Source: Psychroserpens luteus (GTDB lineage: Bacteria; Bacteroidota; Bacteroidia; Flavobacteriales; Flavobacteriaceae). From it: a stretch of 64,000 bases of DNA. The position numbers and the translations under genes are program-made. Of the stretch, positions 1 to 8,402 are shown in pieces. How positions within the stretch are numbered: the first letter of the stretch is position 1; the number at the start of each line of letters is the position of its first letter. Under the pieces are notes generated by a model. It saw only the letters and a program-made list of their open reading frames with translations, was not told the DNA's origin and ran no database searches. The DNA lies in assembly GCF_015319355.1 (NCBI RefSeq), contig NZ_JADILU010000002.1, positions 620,001 to 684,000 on the forward strand, given 5' to 3'.

Positions 1-57
1 GGTTTGGGAAGTTTTAGAGCCTTTGGTTAACGCAGACTAATATTAAATTATAATAAT

Positions 58-1371
58 TTAAAGAACCGTAATCCTAACTTTCTTCTTTTTCAATCTACTA
101 TTATTTAATGTGCCAACCAATTGATCTGCCAGAGCAACAGGAACAGCTACAAAAGCACAATCTGGTTTGAGTTCAATAGTACCCAATTGGTCTTTTTTCA
201 ATCCGCCTTGTTTAAAAAATAAACCAGCGATATCACCTTTTGAGATTTTGTCTTTCCGTCCTCCGGAAATGAACAAAGTTTCCCAATATTGCTTTTTATA
301 TGGTGCTTTGTTAGAGATGTCTATTGGATCTTTTGCTTTAATGAAGTTGGGTAATAATTGATCTTTCCATTTCAAAATATAAGAAGTCCCTTTTGCATCA
401 ACTCTAGCAGTTCTACCATTTCTATGAATGAATTCTTCTTCATGGACTGGCAATTCATAATGAATAATAAATTTCATTTCTGGAATATCAATACCTCTAG
501 CAGCCAAATCTGTAGCGACTAATAATTGACATGTTCCATTTCTGAATTTTATAAGAGCACGTTCTCTGTCTTTTTGTTCCATGCCTCCAGAAAAACAAGC
601 ATGAGCAATGTGATTTTTGTCTAAAACAGCACTAACTTTATCTATGCTTTCTCTAAAATTACAGAAGATAATTCCTGGTTCATTACCTATATGTTTTACT
701 AATTCCAACAAGGTTGATAGCTTATTTTTATCGGGAGAAATCACTAGTTTGAGTGCTAGCCTAGATTCTGCTTTTTCTTTTAAATAATTAATGGTAAAAG
801 GATTCTCTAATTCTACAAATTCAGGAACATTAACTGCTTGAGTGGCAGAAGTTAAAATACGTTTACTTAAACTAGGTAAATAATAGAGAATTGCTTTCAT
901 TTCTTCCTCAAAACCATTTTCTAAAGACTTATCAAACTCATCTAATATGAGTGTTTTAATATGAGCTTTAGAAAAACGATCATTATCAAAATGGTCTAGA
1001 ATTCTACCTGGAGTTCCTACTAAAATAGCTGGATTATGTTTGAGTTCAATTTTATCTTTAGACATTGGTCTGCCTCCATAAACTGCATTGACTTTATAAC
1101 CAGAACCCATAGAACGAATGACTTGTTCAATTTGAATGGCTAATTCTCTAGACGGTACGATAATTAAAGCTTGGATCTCTGAAGATTTAGGGTCTAAGAG
1201 ATCTAAAAGTGGTAATGCAAAAGCTAATGTTTTACCTGTTCCTGTAGGAGATAAAATAATGGTGTTTGGGCTTGTTTCAATGATTAACAAAGCTTCCTCT
1301 TGCATAGGATTCAAGGCTGAAATGTTTAATTTAGCCAGAATATCTTGCTGATTTTTTATATCATTTGCCAT
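58..1371 (-). CDS. DbpA-like DEAD-box RNA helicase with DEFD motif II
   Basis: ATP-dependent RNA helicase of 437 residues. Motif I (SPTGTGKT, 41-48), PSREL (73-77), TPGR (120-123), TSAT, ATDLAARGID and HRNGRTAR are all visible. Motif II reads DEFD (144-147) instead of DEAD. Residues about 365-437 look like the DbpA RNA-binding domain (an RRM that in Escherichia coli DbpA binds 23S rRNA hairpin 92), so a role in large ribosomal subunit maturation is inferred. The ATG start lies one nucleotide past the stop of the upstream helicase gene, so the two are probably co-transcribed and translationally coupled. The family call is firm; the rRNA target is by analogy. Confidence 0.9.
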   Translation of the reverse strand: MANDIKNQQDILAKLNISALNPMQEEALLIIETSPNTIILSPTGTGKTLAFALPLLDLLDPKSSEIQALIIVPSRELAIQIEQVIRSMGSGYKVNAVYGGRPMSKDKIELKHNPAILVGTPGRILDHFDNDRFSKAHIKTLILDEFDKSLENGFEEEMKAILYYLPSLSKRILTSATQAVNVPEFVELENPFTINYLKEKAESRLALKLVISPDKNKLSTLLELVKHIGNEPGIIFCNFRESIDKVSAVLDKNHIAHACFSGGMEQKDRERALIKFRNGTCQLLVATDLAARGIDIPEMKFIIHYELPVHEEEFIHRNGRTARVDAKGTSYILKWKDQLLPNFIKAKDPIDISNKAPYKKQYWETLFISGGRKDKISKGDIAGLFFKQGGLKKDQLGTIELKPDCAFVAVPVALADQLVGTLNNSRLKKKKVRITVL

Positions 1372-1372
1372 T

Positions 1373-2713
1373 CTATTTCTTTTTAGCTTTTTTTGGTGTT
1401 TCTAATTTTGAATTATCAGTACTGTTTTGAGCTAGATAATTAGCTAAAATTTTATCAACAAGTTCCTCTTTTGTTAAATGATGAAAGATGGTTTTAATTT
1501 GAGATTTAAAATCTTCGGAAACGTCACGATTAGGCTTCGTTTTAAATATTTTTCTAGCCCACAATAAACCATTATTTTCTTCAATACTTTGAGCATCTGC
1601 TTTTTTAAATTCAGTAAAAACAAGACCTAAATCAGCTTCAAATTCTGGAATTTCTTCTACTTCTTCTTTTTGTATGATACTTAATGATAGTCCCTTTGCT
1701 CCTGCTCTAGCTGTTCGTCCACTTCTATGCACATAAGCATCATAAGTATCTGGCAAATGATAATTGACAACGTAGGCAACGTCTTTGACGTCAATACCAC
1801 GAGCAGCCAAATCTGTAGCGACCAAAATATCAATATGACCTTCTCTAAATTGTCCCATGATACGATCACGAATTCCTTGCGTTAAACTTCCATGGATTGC
1901 ACCAGATGAAAACTTATTAATGGCTAATTTTTTAGCTAGTTTATTTACTGCTGCTTTGGTTTTGCAAAATATGATTCCGCGTTCACCTTCTTTTGAATTT
2001 AAAAAATGAAGTAATACTTCTAGTTTTTCAATAGGTTCTACAACAACATATTGATGATCAATACCTTGATGACCAAGTGTAGACATATCTGCTTCCAATT
2101 GCACCACATGTTTGGACATGTAATTTTGAACGACTTGTTTTATAGCACCAGATAGTGTTGCTGTAAACAATAATGTACGTCGCGTTTTTGGGATGCCTTT
2201 TATAATCGTGTCTACTTCATCTTTTAAAGCGGTTACCATCTCATCAGCTTCATCCAACACTAAATACTTTAAGCTTTTAATGTCAATAGCACCACGTTTA
2301 ACTAAATCAACCAAACGTCCAGGCGTAGCAACAACAATATGTGTTGTCGTTTTTAAACGTTCTATTTGTGGTTTTATAGGAATCCCTCCACATACTGATG
2401 CGATAGAAATGTTTGGACTATTTGCCGAAAAATCTACTAAATTAGTATAAATCTGTTGTCCTAATTCTCGTGTTGGTGCCAATATAAGGGTTTGTACATT
2501 GGTGTTTTTTAAATCAACTAACTGTAATAATGGCAAGCCAAAAGCAGCTGTTTTCCCTGTTCCGGTTTTTGCTAAAACAACTAAATCTTCGGTTTGATTA
2601 AGAACAACCGGAATTGCCTTTACCTGAATATCTGTAGGAACAGTGATCTGTAAATTGGTTAAACTTTGTTGTAGGTGTTCGTTGATTCCTAAGTTAGAAA
2701 AGGATTTAGACAT
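1373..2713 (-). CDS. DEAD-box RNA helicase
   Basis: ATP-dependent RNA helicase of 446 residues with canonical motifs: Q motif near residue 29, AKTGTGKT (48-55), APTREL, ATPGR, DEAD, SAT, ATDLAARGID and HRSGRTARAG. After the helicase core there is an acidic then basic C-terminal region ending in a Lys-rich tail (KKAKKK), the usual nonspecific RNA-binding tail of the RhlE/CsdA-like group. It is the first gene of a two-helicase operon. A Bacteroidota -7 element (TACCTTTG) sits about 15 nt upstream of its ATG. Cold or ribosome-assembly roles are likely for the family, but the sequence does not tell which. Confidence 0.92.
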   Translation of the reverse strand: MSKSFSNLGINEHLQQSLTNLQITVPTDIQVKAIPVVLNQTEDLVVLAKTGTGKTAAFGLPLLQLVDLKNTNVQTLILAPTRELGQQIYTNLVDFSANSPNISIASVCGGIPIKPQIERLKTTTHIVVATPGRLVDLVKRGAIDIKSLKYLVLDEADEMVTALKDEVDTIIKGIPKTRRTLLFTATLSGAIKQVVQNYMSKHVVQLEADMSTLGHQGIDHQYVVVEPIEKLEVLLHFLNSKEGERGIIFCKTKAAVNKLAKKLAINKFSSGAIHGSLTQGIRDRIMGQFREGHIDILVATDLAARGIDVKDVAYVVNYHLPDTYDAYVHRSGRTARAGAKGLSLSIIQKEEVEEIPEFEADLGLVFTEFKKADAQSIEENNGLLWARKIFKTKPNRDVSEDFKSQIKTIFHHLTKEELVDKILANYLAQNSTDNSKLETPKKAKKK

Positions 2714-2727
2714 GATATATTTTTCAG

Positions 2728-2735
2728 CAAAGGTA
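2728..2735 (-). promoter_or_regulatory. -7 promoter element (TACCTTTG)
   Basis: Reading the minus strand, TACCTTTG matches the Bacteroidota -7 consensus TAnnTTTG just upstream of the helicase start at 2713. No clear -33 TTG was seen at the usual spacing. The same octamer precedes the other DEAD-box helicase (start at 46899). Confidence 0.5.
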
Positions 2736-2766
2736 AGAATACTGTTCGTGAGAAATAACTAAATAG

Positions 2767-2835
2767 TTGTCATTCCTGCGTAGGTAGGAATCTATTTTTA
2801 TAAGAGGTGGATTCCTGCCTACGCAGGAATGACAA
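2767..2835. repeat. REP-like inverted repeat
   Basis: Two 26-nt arms, 2767-2792 and 2810-2835, are reverse complements with one mismatch (T/C at position 2786, a G-U type pair in RNA). The 17-nt AT-rich loop lies between them. Each arm contains the ATTCCTGC block known from REP-type palindromes in many bacteria. It lies between the helicase promoter and the cold-shock gene terminator and codes for nothing. It could fold in RNA from either strand. No transposase is nearby. Confidence 0.85.
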
Positions 2836-2901
2836 AATAATTAAAATTTTTCTGATAAAACAATCTAATAACTACGATTGAACTTAGAGTTTAAGACAAA
2901 A

Positions 2902-2925
2902 AAAACCATCAATTAAGATGGTTTT
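2902..2925 (-). terminator. Rho-independent terminator of the cold-shock gene
   Basis: AAAACCATC (2902-2910) pairs with GATGGTTTT (2917-2925) across a 6-nt loop. A-rich sequence on the left gives a U tract on the minus strand, and T9 on the right gives one on the plus strand, so it may work both ways. It lies 20 nt past the stop of the cold-shock gene at 2946. Confidence 0.8.
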
Positions 2926-2945
2926 TTTTTGTTATAATAATCTTT

Positions 2946-3224
2946 TTATTTTTTTACGACACGTACATTTGTAGCAATGGGTCCTTTATCACTCTGTTCT
3001 ACATTGAAAGTGACTTTATTTTTATCCTTAATTTTATCAATAAGGTTCGATTTGTGAACAAAGATTTCTTCGTCAGAATCTCCAAGGGTTATAAATCCGA
3101 ACCCTTTTCTAAAATTAAAAAATTTCACTGTTCCTTCCTGTGTCCCTTTACTTGAAACAGCACCTTTACTTGAAACAGCACCTTCGCTAGAACCAAATAT
3201 TTTTTTTATCCAATTTTTAATCAT
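2946..3224 (-). CDS. Cold-shock domain protein with N-terminal extension
   Basis: Protein of 92 residues, longer than the usual 64-70 of CspA proteins. A cold-shock domain occupies about residues 28-92, with RNP1-like KGFGFI and RNP2-like EIFVHKS; these bind single-stranded RNA or DNA. The first about 27 residues are an extra basic and Ser/Gly-rich segment containing the tandem hexapeptide GAVSSK twice, encoded by an 18-bp direct duplication at about 3136-3171. The domain is divergent (FNFRKG rather than FNxxKG) compared with the standard copy at 18738. It has its own terminator and a probable long 5-prime leader, as is common for csp mRNAs. Confidence 0.85.
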   Translation of the reverse strand: MIKNWIKKIFGSSEGAVSSKGAVSSKGTQEGTVKFFNFRKGFGFITLGDSDEEIFVHKSNLIDKIKDKNKVTFNVEQSDKGPIATNVRVVKK

Positions 3225-3329
3225 TACTTCTGTTTTGTATTTTACTTCTTTACACTAACTTATCAATTTAGTTATTAGTGTCAGTTATTAACATTGCTAA
3301 AGTCACAAGGTCTTTAGTTTTATTTTCCA

Positions 3330-3337
3330 CAAAGATA
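3330..3337 (-). promoter_or_regulatory. Putative -7 element, long leader of cold-shock gene
   Basis: TATCTTTG on the minus strand matches TAnnTTTG exactly. If used, the transcript would have a leader of about 100 nt before the ATG at 3224, typical of cold-shock mRNAs. No convincing -33 element was seen. Confidence 0.4.
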
Positions 3338-3404
3338 AACGTCTTTTATTGCTATACGAGTAGAAATTGAAGTATTACTAGTTTTTTTTGAAAAAAGCAC
3401 CTAA

Positions 3405-6362
3405 TTAAGCAATACGAGGATTGCCTAAAACTTTAACTTTTATGCTCTTAGAGATAATCATACTGCAAAAACCAAACTTTTCAGTAATAAAACCTAAGCA
3501 TTTATAAATTCCTACACCATGAATTGGATATTGGTGTACAGTATCTGTAAAATGAACTGCATCAAAATAGTGCCCTTGCTTATCAACAAAGGTACTGAGT
3601 CGCATTAATTTGCCTTGTGAGGTTTTATTGTGTCTTGTATTTACTAAATTACCATATATAATAACTTCTTTTTTTACATAGTTACACATTTCTTTAGATG
3701 TAATATCGTGTGACATAGGTTCATCAATCAAATCAAAATAACCACATAAAGGAAATCCTAATAGCTCTAACTCATCAAATGCATCTTCAACTGCATTCGT
3801 TTTTAAAACAGGTAATTCAAAGTGTTTGTGTTTTGGTTTAAATAATTTAGGTTGCTTGTTTGATGTTTTACTCGCATTGAGTTTAAAAATAGCATGCCAT
3901 AACAATTCAGACTTTGATTTTTTTGTAAAACGGAAACATCCTATTCTTATCAAAATAGTGAGTTGCTCAATACTAATCGTAACACGATCAATAAAGTTTT
4001 CTAAAGATGTATAGCAACCATTAAGTTGACGCTCACTTAAAAACCTTTGGATGACTAATTTTTCTAAATTCCGTAGATAACCAAAACCCAAATAAATAGC
4101 TTTAACTAAGACTTTATTTGGATGATCACTGGTGTTAATACATGGTAACTCTATAGTTGCACCTTGCATTTTGGCTTCGTGGATGTAATGTTCTACACTA
4201 TAAAAACCGCCTCCATTGTTTAAAACAGCGACCATAAATTCAATTGGGAAATAGCATTTTAAAAATAGACTTTGATAACTTTCTACAGCATAAGAGGCAG
4301 AATGTCCTTTTGCAAATGCATAACCAGCAAAACTCTTAATTTGATCCCAAACTTCAAATATTAAATCTTCTGTATAACCCTTGTTTTTACAGTTAGAAAT
4401 AAACTTTTGTTCTACACCTTGAAATTCTTCACGAGAACGAAATTTACCGCTCATACCGCGTCGCAATACGTCGGCTTCCCCTAAAGTTAAATCTGCAAAT
4501 TGACTTGCAACCTTTAAAACATCTTCTTGATACACCATCACACCATAAGTATCTGGCATAATCTCTAAAAGAATGGGATGTGCATTTTTTCGTTGCTCTG
4601 GGAAACGATGTCTTTTAATGAACTCCTCTTTCATTCCTGAGCCAGAAACACCAGGTCTTATAATAGAACTTGCAGCTACCAAACCTAAATAATCTTGGGT
4701 TTGTAATTTAATCATCAAACCTCGCATTGCTGGAGATTCAACATAATAAGCACCAATAGCACCACCACTTTTGAGCATATTATTAATCTTTTTATCTGTT
4801 TTAAAAGACTCTAAATCGTGTATATCAATTGGAGGTTCATTTGGTCTGTTTTCTGCAATAATATCTAAAGCATCCTTGATTTTAGCTAAACCTCGTTGTC
4901 CTAAAACATCAAACTTAAAAATACCAACATCTTCAGCAATTATCATATCAAACTGTACTGTTTGAAATCCTTTTGGCGGTAAAAAAGTAGCTGAATATTG
5001 ATGAACAGATGCATCGAGAATTAATATTCCTGCGGAATGCACGCTCACATAATTAGGAAATCCGTCAATCAATTTTCCGTATTTTAAGACCAATTGTGAA
5101 ACATCATCCATTTGATTAAACGGAATATTCCCTTTACTCAACTTATCAATTTCTTCTTTAGGCAATCCAAATACTTTACCCAATTCTCTAACGACTGCTC
5201 GATATTTAAAAGTATTATATGTTGCTAAAAGCGCTGTATTTTTAAATCTTCGGAAAATATAATTAGTCACATCCTCTCGGTCTTTCCATGAAAAATCGAT
5301 ATCAAAATCTGGTGGTGAGGCTCTAAACGGATTTATAAAACGTTCAAAGTAAAGATCTAACTCAATTGGGTCAACATCTGTAATACCAATAATATAAGCT
5401 ACAATACTATTTGCTCCACTCCCTCGACCTACGTGAAAATAACCTTGACTTTTTGCATATGACACAATATCATGATTGATTAAAAAGAAACTAACAAAAT
5501 CCAAGTCCTCTATAGTGTCTAATTCTCGTTTTAAACGCTCGTGAACTTTCGTCGTTGGTTTTTTATAGCGCTTTGGTAAACCTTCCTGGCAGAGTTGTTT
5601 TAGGAGTTTTAAATCGTTTTTAGCAGAATTGGTGTACAACTTCAAGTTTTGTGATTGTCTCTCGTTTCCGAAGTTAAACTGAATCTCACATTGCGACATC
5701 AAACGAAGCGTATTGTCTATAATGTGAGGAAAATCTAAAAACTCGAGTTCTAAGTCTTTTTTGGACAATATTTTTTCGTCTTGTTTGCACTCTTCACATT
5801 TTGGCAACTTGCTCAATAAACAATTATTAGCAATGGCTCTCAACAGTCTGTGAGCGTTGAAATCACGCTTGTTTCTAATAGTAACGGTTTGCAGTATGAC
5901 GAGTTTATCCTTGAGTTCTTTTAATTTTGAGAAGCGAAGTTTTCTAATTTCAGCAACAGAAATACCAATAAACTCATAATCCTCAAAAGCAGTCATTTCG
6001 AGTTCTAAAACCTGTTCAAACGGATAAATAATAAATGAATTAGAAAGCTTTGGAGCTTTATCTGAAAATTCAATTTTGTCTTCTAAATGATGAGATAATA
6101 ACTGATTCAACTCTTCAAACCCATTGTTGTTTTTTGCAATCCCAACGAATTGTTGCTTAGCTCCATTTCTAAAATCGATACCTATTATGGGTTTGATAGC
6201 ATATTTTTTAGACTGTCTAATAAAATTTAAGCATGCAGATGTATTATTGATATCTGTCAAAACCAAAGACGAGATTTCATTGTTTTTAGCAAGTTCTAAG
6301 AGTTCTATTTCAGAAAACGTACCATAACGAAGTGAGTAATATGTATGACAATTGAGATACAT
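3405..6362 (-). CDS. DNA polymerase III alpha subunit, DnaE/error-prone type
   Basis: C-family DNA polymerase of 985 residues, shorter than replicative DnaE (about 1150-1450 residues) and close to DnaE2-type translesion enzymes. An N-terminal PHP domain begins NCHTYYSLRYG, where the first metal-binding His is Asn, so the PHP site may be degenerate. The palm has the catalytic PPDFDIDF and, further on, KFDVLGQRGLAKI. A candidate beta-clamp motif QPKLF is at residues 837-841. Its start codon overlaps the stop codon of the Y-family polymerase gene by one base (TAATG), so the two are coupled. With that gene and the divergent S24 repressor it forms a damage-induced mutagenesis cassette (inferred). 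The replicative dnaE should lie elsewhere. Confidence 0.88.
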   Translation of the reverse strand: MYLNCHTYYSLRYGTFSEIELLELAKNNEISSLVLTDINNTSACLNFIRQSKKYAIKPIIGIDFRNGAKQQFVGIAKNNNGFEELNQLLSHHLEDKIEFSDKAPKLSNSFIIYPFEQVLELEMTAFEDYEFIGISVAEIRKLRFSKLKELKDKLVILQTVTIRNKRDFNAHRLLRAIANNCLLSKLPKCEECKQDEKILSKKDLELEFLDFPHIIDNTLRLMSQCEIQFNFGNERQSQNLKLYTNSAKNDLKLLKQLCQEGLPKRYKKPTTKVHERLKRELDTIEDLDFVSFFLINHDIVSYAKSQGYFHVGRGSGANSIVAYIIGITDVDPIELDLYFERFINPFRASPPDFDIDFSWKDREDVTNYIFRRFKNTALLATYNTFKYRAVVRELGKVFGLPKEEIDKLSKGNIPFNQMDDVSQLVLKYGKLIDGFPNYVSVHSAGILILDASVHQYSATFLPPKGFQTVQFDMIIAEDVGIFKFDVLGQRGLAKIKDALDIIAENRPNEPPIDIHDLESFKTDKKINNMLKSGGAIGAYYVESPAMRGLMIKLQTQDYLGLVAASSIIRPGVSGSGMKEEFIKRHRFPEQRKNAHPILLEIMPDTYGVMVYQEDVLKVASQFADLTLGEADVLRRGMSGKFRSREEFQGVEQKFISNCKNKGYTEDLIFEVWDQIKSFAGYAFAKGHSASYAVESYQSLFLKCYFPIEFMVAVLNNGGGFYSVEHYIHEAKMQGATIELPCINTSDHPNKVLVKAIYLGFGYLRNLEKLVIQRFLSERQLNGCYTSLENFIDRVTISIEQLTILIRIGCFRFTKKSKSELLWHAIFKLNASKTSNKQPKLFKPKHKHFELPVLKTNAVEDAFDELELLGFPLCGYFDLIDEPMSHDITSKEMCNYVKKEVIIYGNLVNTRHNKTSQGKLMRLSTFVDKQGHYFDAVHFTDTVHQYPIHGVGIYKCLGFITEKFGFCSMIISKSIKVKVLGNPRIA

Positions 6363-7576
6363 TATTGTTTTCTATGTGCTAATAATACTGGAGGTTCTCC
6401 ATTGAACGGGTTTTGAAAACGTCCTATAGTTTTTGCTCCAATTGAGGATGCTCGCATGATGCTTAACTCGCCATATTTTTCTCTTACATGATCCATGGCG
6501 TTATATAAATTGAGCATTTCTTCAGTATCATCAAATAGATTAATTTGGTAATTACCGCTTACAATATCTGTCATTTTAACACCTACTAATCGTACTAATA
6601 ACCGTCTATTATAAAGTTTTTCAAATAACTCTAAAGCAGTAGGAATTATGACATGGTCTGCACTAGAATACGTCATTTTAATTTGTTTGCTATACGTGTT
6701 AAAATCTGAATATCTGATTTTTATACTTAATGTTCCTGCTAATTTATTTGCTCTTCGCAATTGAAAGGCTAAATTTTCTGCCATTGCAAAAATGGTAGTT
6801 CGCAACTGCGATGTATCAATAGTATCTTTATTAAATGTACGTTCTGTAGAAATGGATTTGCGTTCATGAAATGGGATTAATGGCGAATTATCAATACCAT
6901 GAGCTCTTTTCCAAATCGTCATACCATTTGCACCTAAAACACTCATCATCATTTCAACTGGCATTTGCTGAATAACACTCACCGTATCAACCCCTAAATT
7001 TCTGAGAATTTGATATGTTTTTTCACCTACGGAAGGAATTTTTCTTATGGATAAAGGTGCTAAAAATGATTTCTCAAAACCAGAATCTATCTTTAATTGA
7101 TTATTAGGTTTTGCTTCTCCTGTAGCAACTTTAGAAACTATCTTATTACAAGACAAACCAAATGAGATTGGCAGTCCGGAGTTTTTTATGATTTTTTGCC
7201 TTAATTCTGAAGCATACTTATAAGTACCATAAAATTTATCCATACCTGTTAAATCTGCATAAAATTCATCAACACTAGCTTTTTCAAAAATAGGTACATC
7301 TTCTTTTATAATTTCTGTAACGAGATGAGAATATTTGGTATAAATACTAGAATTTCCTTTAATGACAATTGCCTGCGGACACAAACGACGTGCAACTTTC
7401 ATGGACATTCCAGAATGAATTCCGTACAATCTAGTCTCATAGCTACAAGCAGCTACAACACCTCTATCTCCTATGCCTCCTACTAATAATGGCTTGTTCT
7501 GTAAACGACTATCAATTAACCGTTCACAAGACACGAAGAAGGTATCTAAGTCTAGATGTAAAATATTCTTTTGCAT
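6362..7576 (-). CDS. Y-family DNA polymerase (Pol IV/DinB type)
   Basis: Translesion polymerase of 404 residues. Catalytic carboxylates are visible in LHLDLDTFF (D9, D11) and SVDEFYAD (D103, E104). The helix-hairpin-helix (about 175-200) and little-finger domains follow. QINLF at residues 344-348 fits the QxxLF beta-clamp-binding motif. It is the first gene of a leftward pair with the DnaE-type polymerase. The ATG at 7576 is only 52 nt from the ATG of the divergent S24 repressor. The short divergent region holds two 22-bp repeats, so repression by that protein and induction by DNA damage are likely. The role is inferred; the family is clear. Confidence 0.93.
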   Translation of the reverse strand: MQKNILHLDLDTFFVSCERLIDSRLQNKPLLVGGIGDRGVVAACSYETRLYGIHSGMSMKVARRLCPQAIVIKGNSSIYTKYSHLVTEIIKEDVPIFEKASVDEFYADLTGMDKFYGTYKYASELRQKIIKNSGLPISFGLSCNKIVSKVATGEAKPNNQLKIDSGFEKSFLAPLSIRKIPSVGEKTYQILRNLGVDTVSVIQQMPVEMMMSVLGANGMTIWKRAHGIDNSPLIPFHERKSISTERTFNKDTIDTSQLRTTIFAMAENLAFQLRRANKLAGTLSIKIRYSDFNTYSKQIKMTYSSADHVIIPTALELFEKLYNRRLLVRLVGVKMTDIVSGNYQINLFDDTEEMLNLYNAMDHVREKYGELSIMRASSIGAKTIGRFQNPFNGEPPVLLAHRKQ

Positions 7577-7607
7577 TTGGCAAAGTTAACTCAAAATTGT
7601 AGCTTTG
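7576..7607 (+). promoter_or_regulatory. Promoter of the S24 repressor gene
   Basis: TTTG (7576-7579), 20 nt, then TAGCTTTG (7600-7607) is a full match to the Bacteroidota -33/-7 pattern. The predicted start of transcription is near 7612-7615, shortly before the ATG at 7629. On the other strand TAACTTTG (7588 to 7581) is a -7 match so near the polymerase ATG (7576) that the polymerase mRNA could be nearly leaderless. Confidence 0.6.
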
Positions 7608-7628
7608 TTAACTCAAAATTTTAGTTTT
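7585..7628. promoter_or_regulatory. Two abutting 22-bp direct repeats, candidate operators
   Basis: Copies at 7585-7606 and 7607-7628 share GTTAACTCAAAATT, one differing base, TAG, another differing base, then TTT: 20 of 22 bases are identical. They fill the divergent promoter up to the ATG at 7629 and overlap both -7 elements. A period of 22 bp (about two helical turns) would place two repressor molecules on the same DNA face. The S24/HTH protein encoded next door is the natural candidate to bind here. Confidence 0.65.
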
Positions 7629-8402
7629 ATGTCAATTGTTCAAAAAAATATTCAATTCATAAGAAGCCAAAATGGATTATCTCAAAGTCAGTTTGCAGAA
7701 GATTTAAATTGGTCTAAGTCGCAAGTTGGTGCTTATGAAGAAAATAGAGCCTTACCATCTATTGAAAAATTGATTCAATTATCTGATTATACTAAAATTC
7801 CTGTTGATATTTTGATTCGGCATGATCTAAAAAAATCTGGGAGCTCATCATTTATTGAAATTGGAAATCAGCGTGTATTGTTTCCAATCATGGTAGATAG
7901 CGATAATGAAAATTTAATTGAAGTCGTTCCTATAAAAGCATCTGCTGGATATCTGTCTGGCTATGATGATCCCGAATATATTGAGCAACTTCAAAAGATA
8001 AAATTACCTTTTTTACCAACAGGTAAGCATAGAGCATTCCCTATTAAAGGAGATTCTATGCTACCAATGAAAGATGGATCATTTGTTATTGGAAGATTTA
8101 TTGAAGATAGACGCGATATAAAAACAGGAAAAACGTATGTTTTATTAACACTAAATGATGGTATGGTTTATAAACGTGTATATAATAATATTGATTTGAA
8201 TGATTCTCTTTTACTAATGTCAGACAATAAAACGTACAATGATTATAGTGTACCAATGAACGAAATATTAGAGTTATGGGAATTTACATGTAGTATCAAT
8301 ACGCAAGAATATAGTGAAGAAGAATTAAAATTAAGTAGTATAATGAATATGTTTAACGAGCTTGGAGTTGAATTGAAATCTTTAGAGAAATTGATAAAAT
8401 GA
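7629..8402 (+). CDS. XRE-HTH/S24 peptidase repressor (LexA-like)
   Basis: Regulator of 257 residues. An XRE helix-turn-helix is at about residues 6-60 and an S24 peptidase domain fills the C-terminal half. The self-cleavage machinery is visible: Ala-Gly in KASAG (A106-G107), Ser nucleophile in KGDSM (S133) and Lys in MVYKRV (K172), so RecA-stimulated autocleavage is expected from the family. The ATG at 7629 is chosen over an upstream TTG because it follows the promoter and the repeats, and the HTH starts normally from it. Its end overlaps the next gene by 4 nt (ATGA). It probably controls both its own operon and the divergent polymerases. Confidence 0.88.
   Translation: MSIVQKNIQFIRSQNGLSQSQFAEDLNWSKSQVGAYEENRALPSIEKLIQLSDYTKIPVDILIRHDLKKSGSSSFIEIGNQRVLFPIMVDSDNENLIEVVPIKASAGYLSGYDDPEYIEQLQKIKLPFLPTGKHRAFPIKGDSMLPMKDGSFVIGRFIEDRRDIKTGKTYVLLTLNDGMVYKRVYNNIDLNDSLLLMSDNKTYNDYSVPMNEILELWEFTCSINTQEYSEEELKLSSIMNMFNELGVELKSLEKLIK

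Noticed and set aside
2767-2835. Palindrome as part of an insertion sequence
   Set aside because: No transposase, target duplication or second end is seen nearby; described as REP-like instead.
7605-7628. TTG start for the S24 repressor adding 8 residues
   Set aside because: It would lie inside the -7 box and in the 22-bp repeats; the ATG at 7629 starts the normal HTH.
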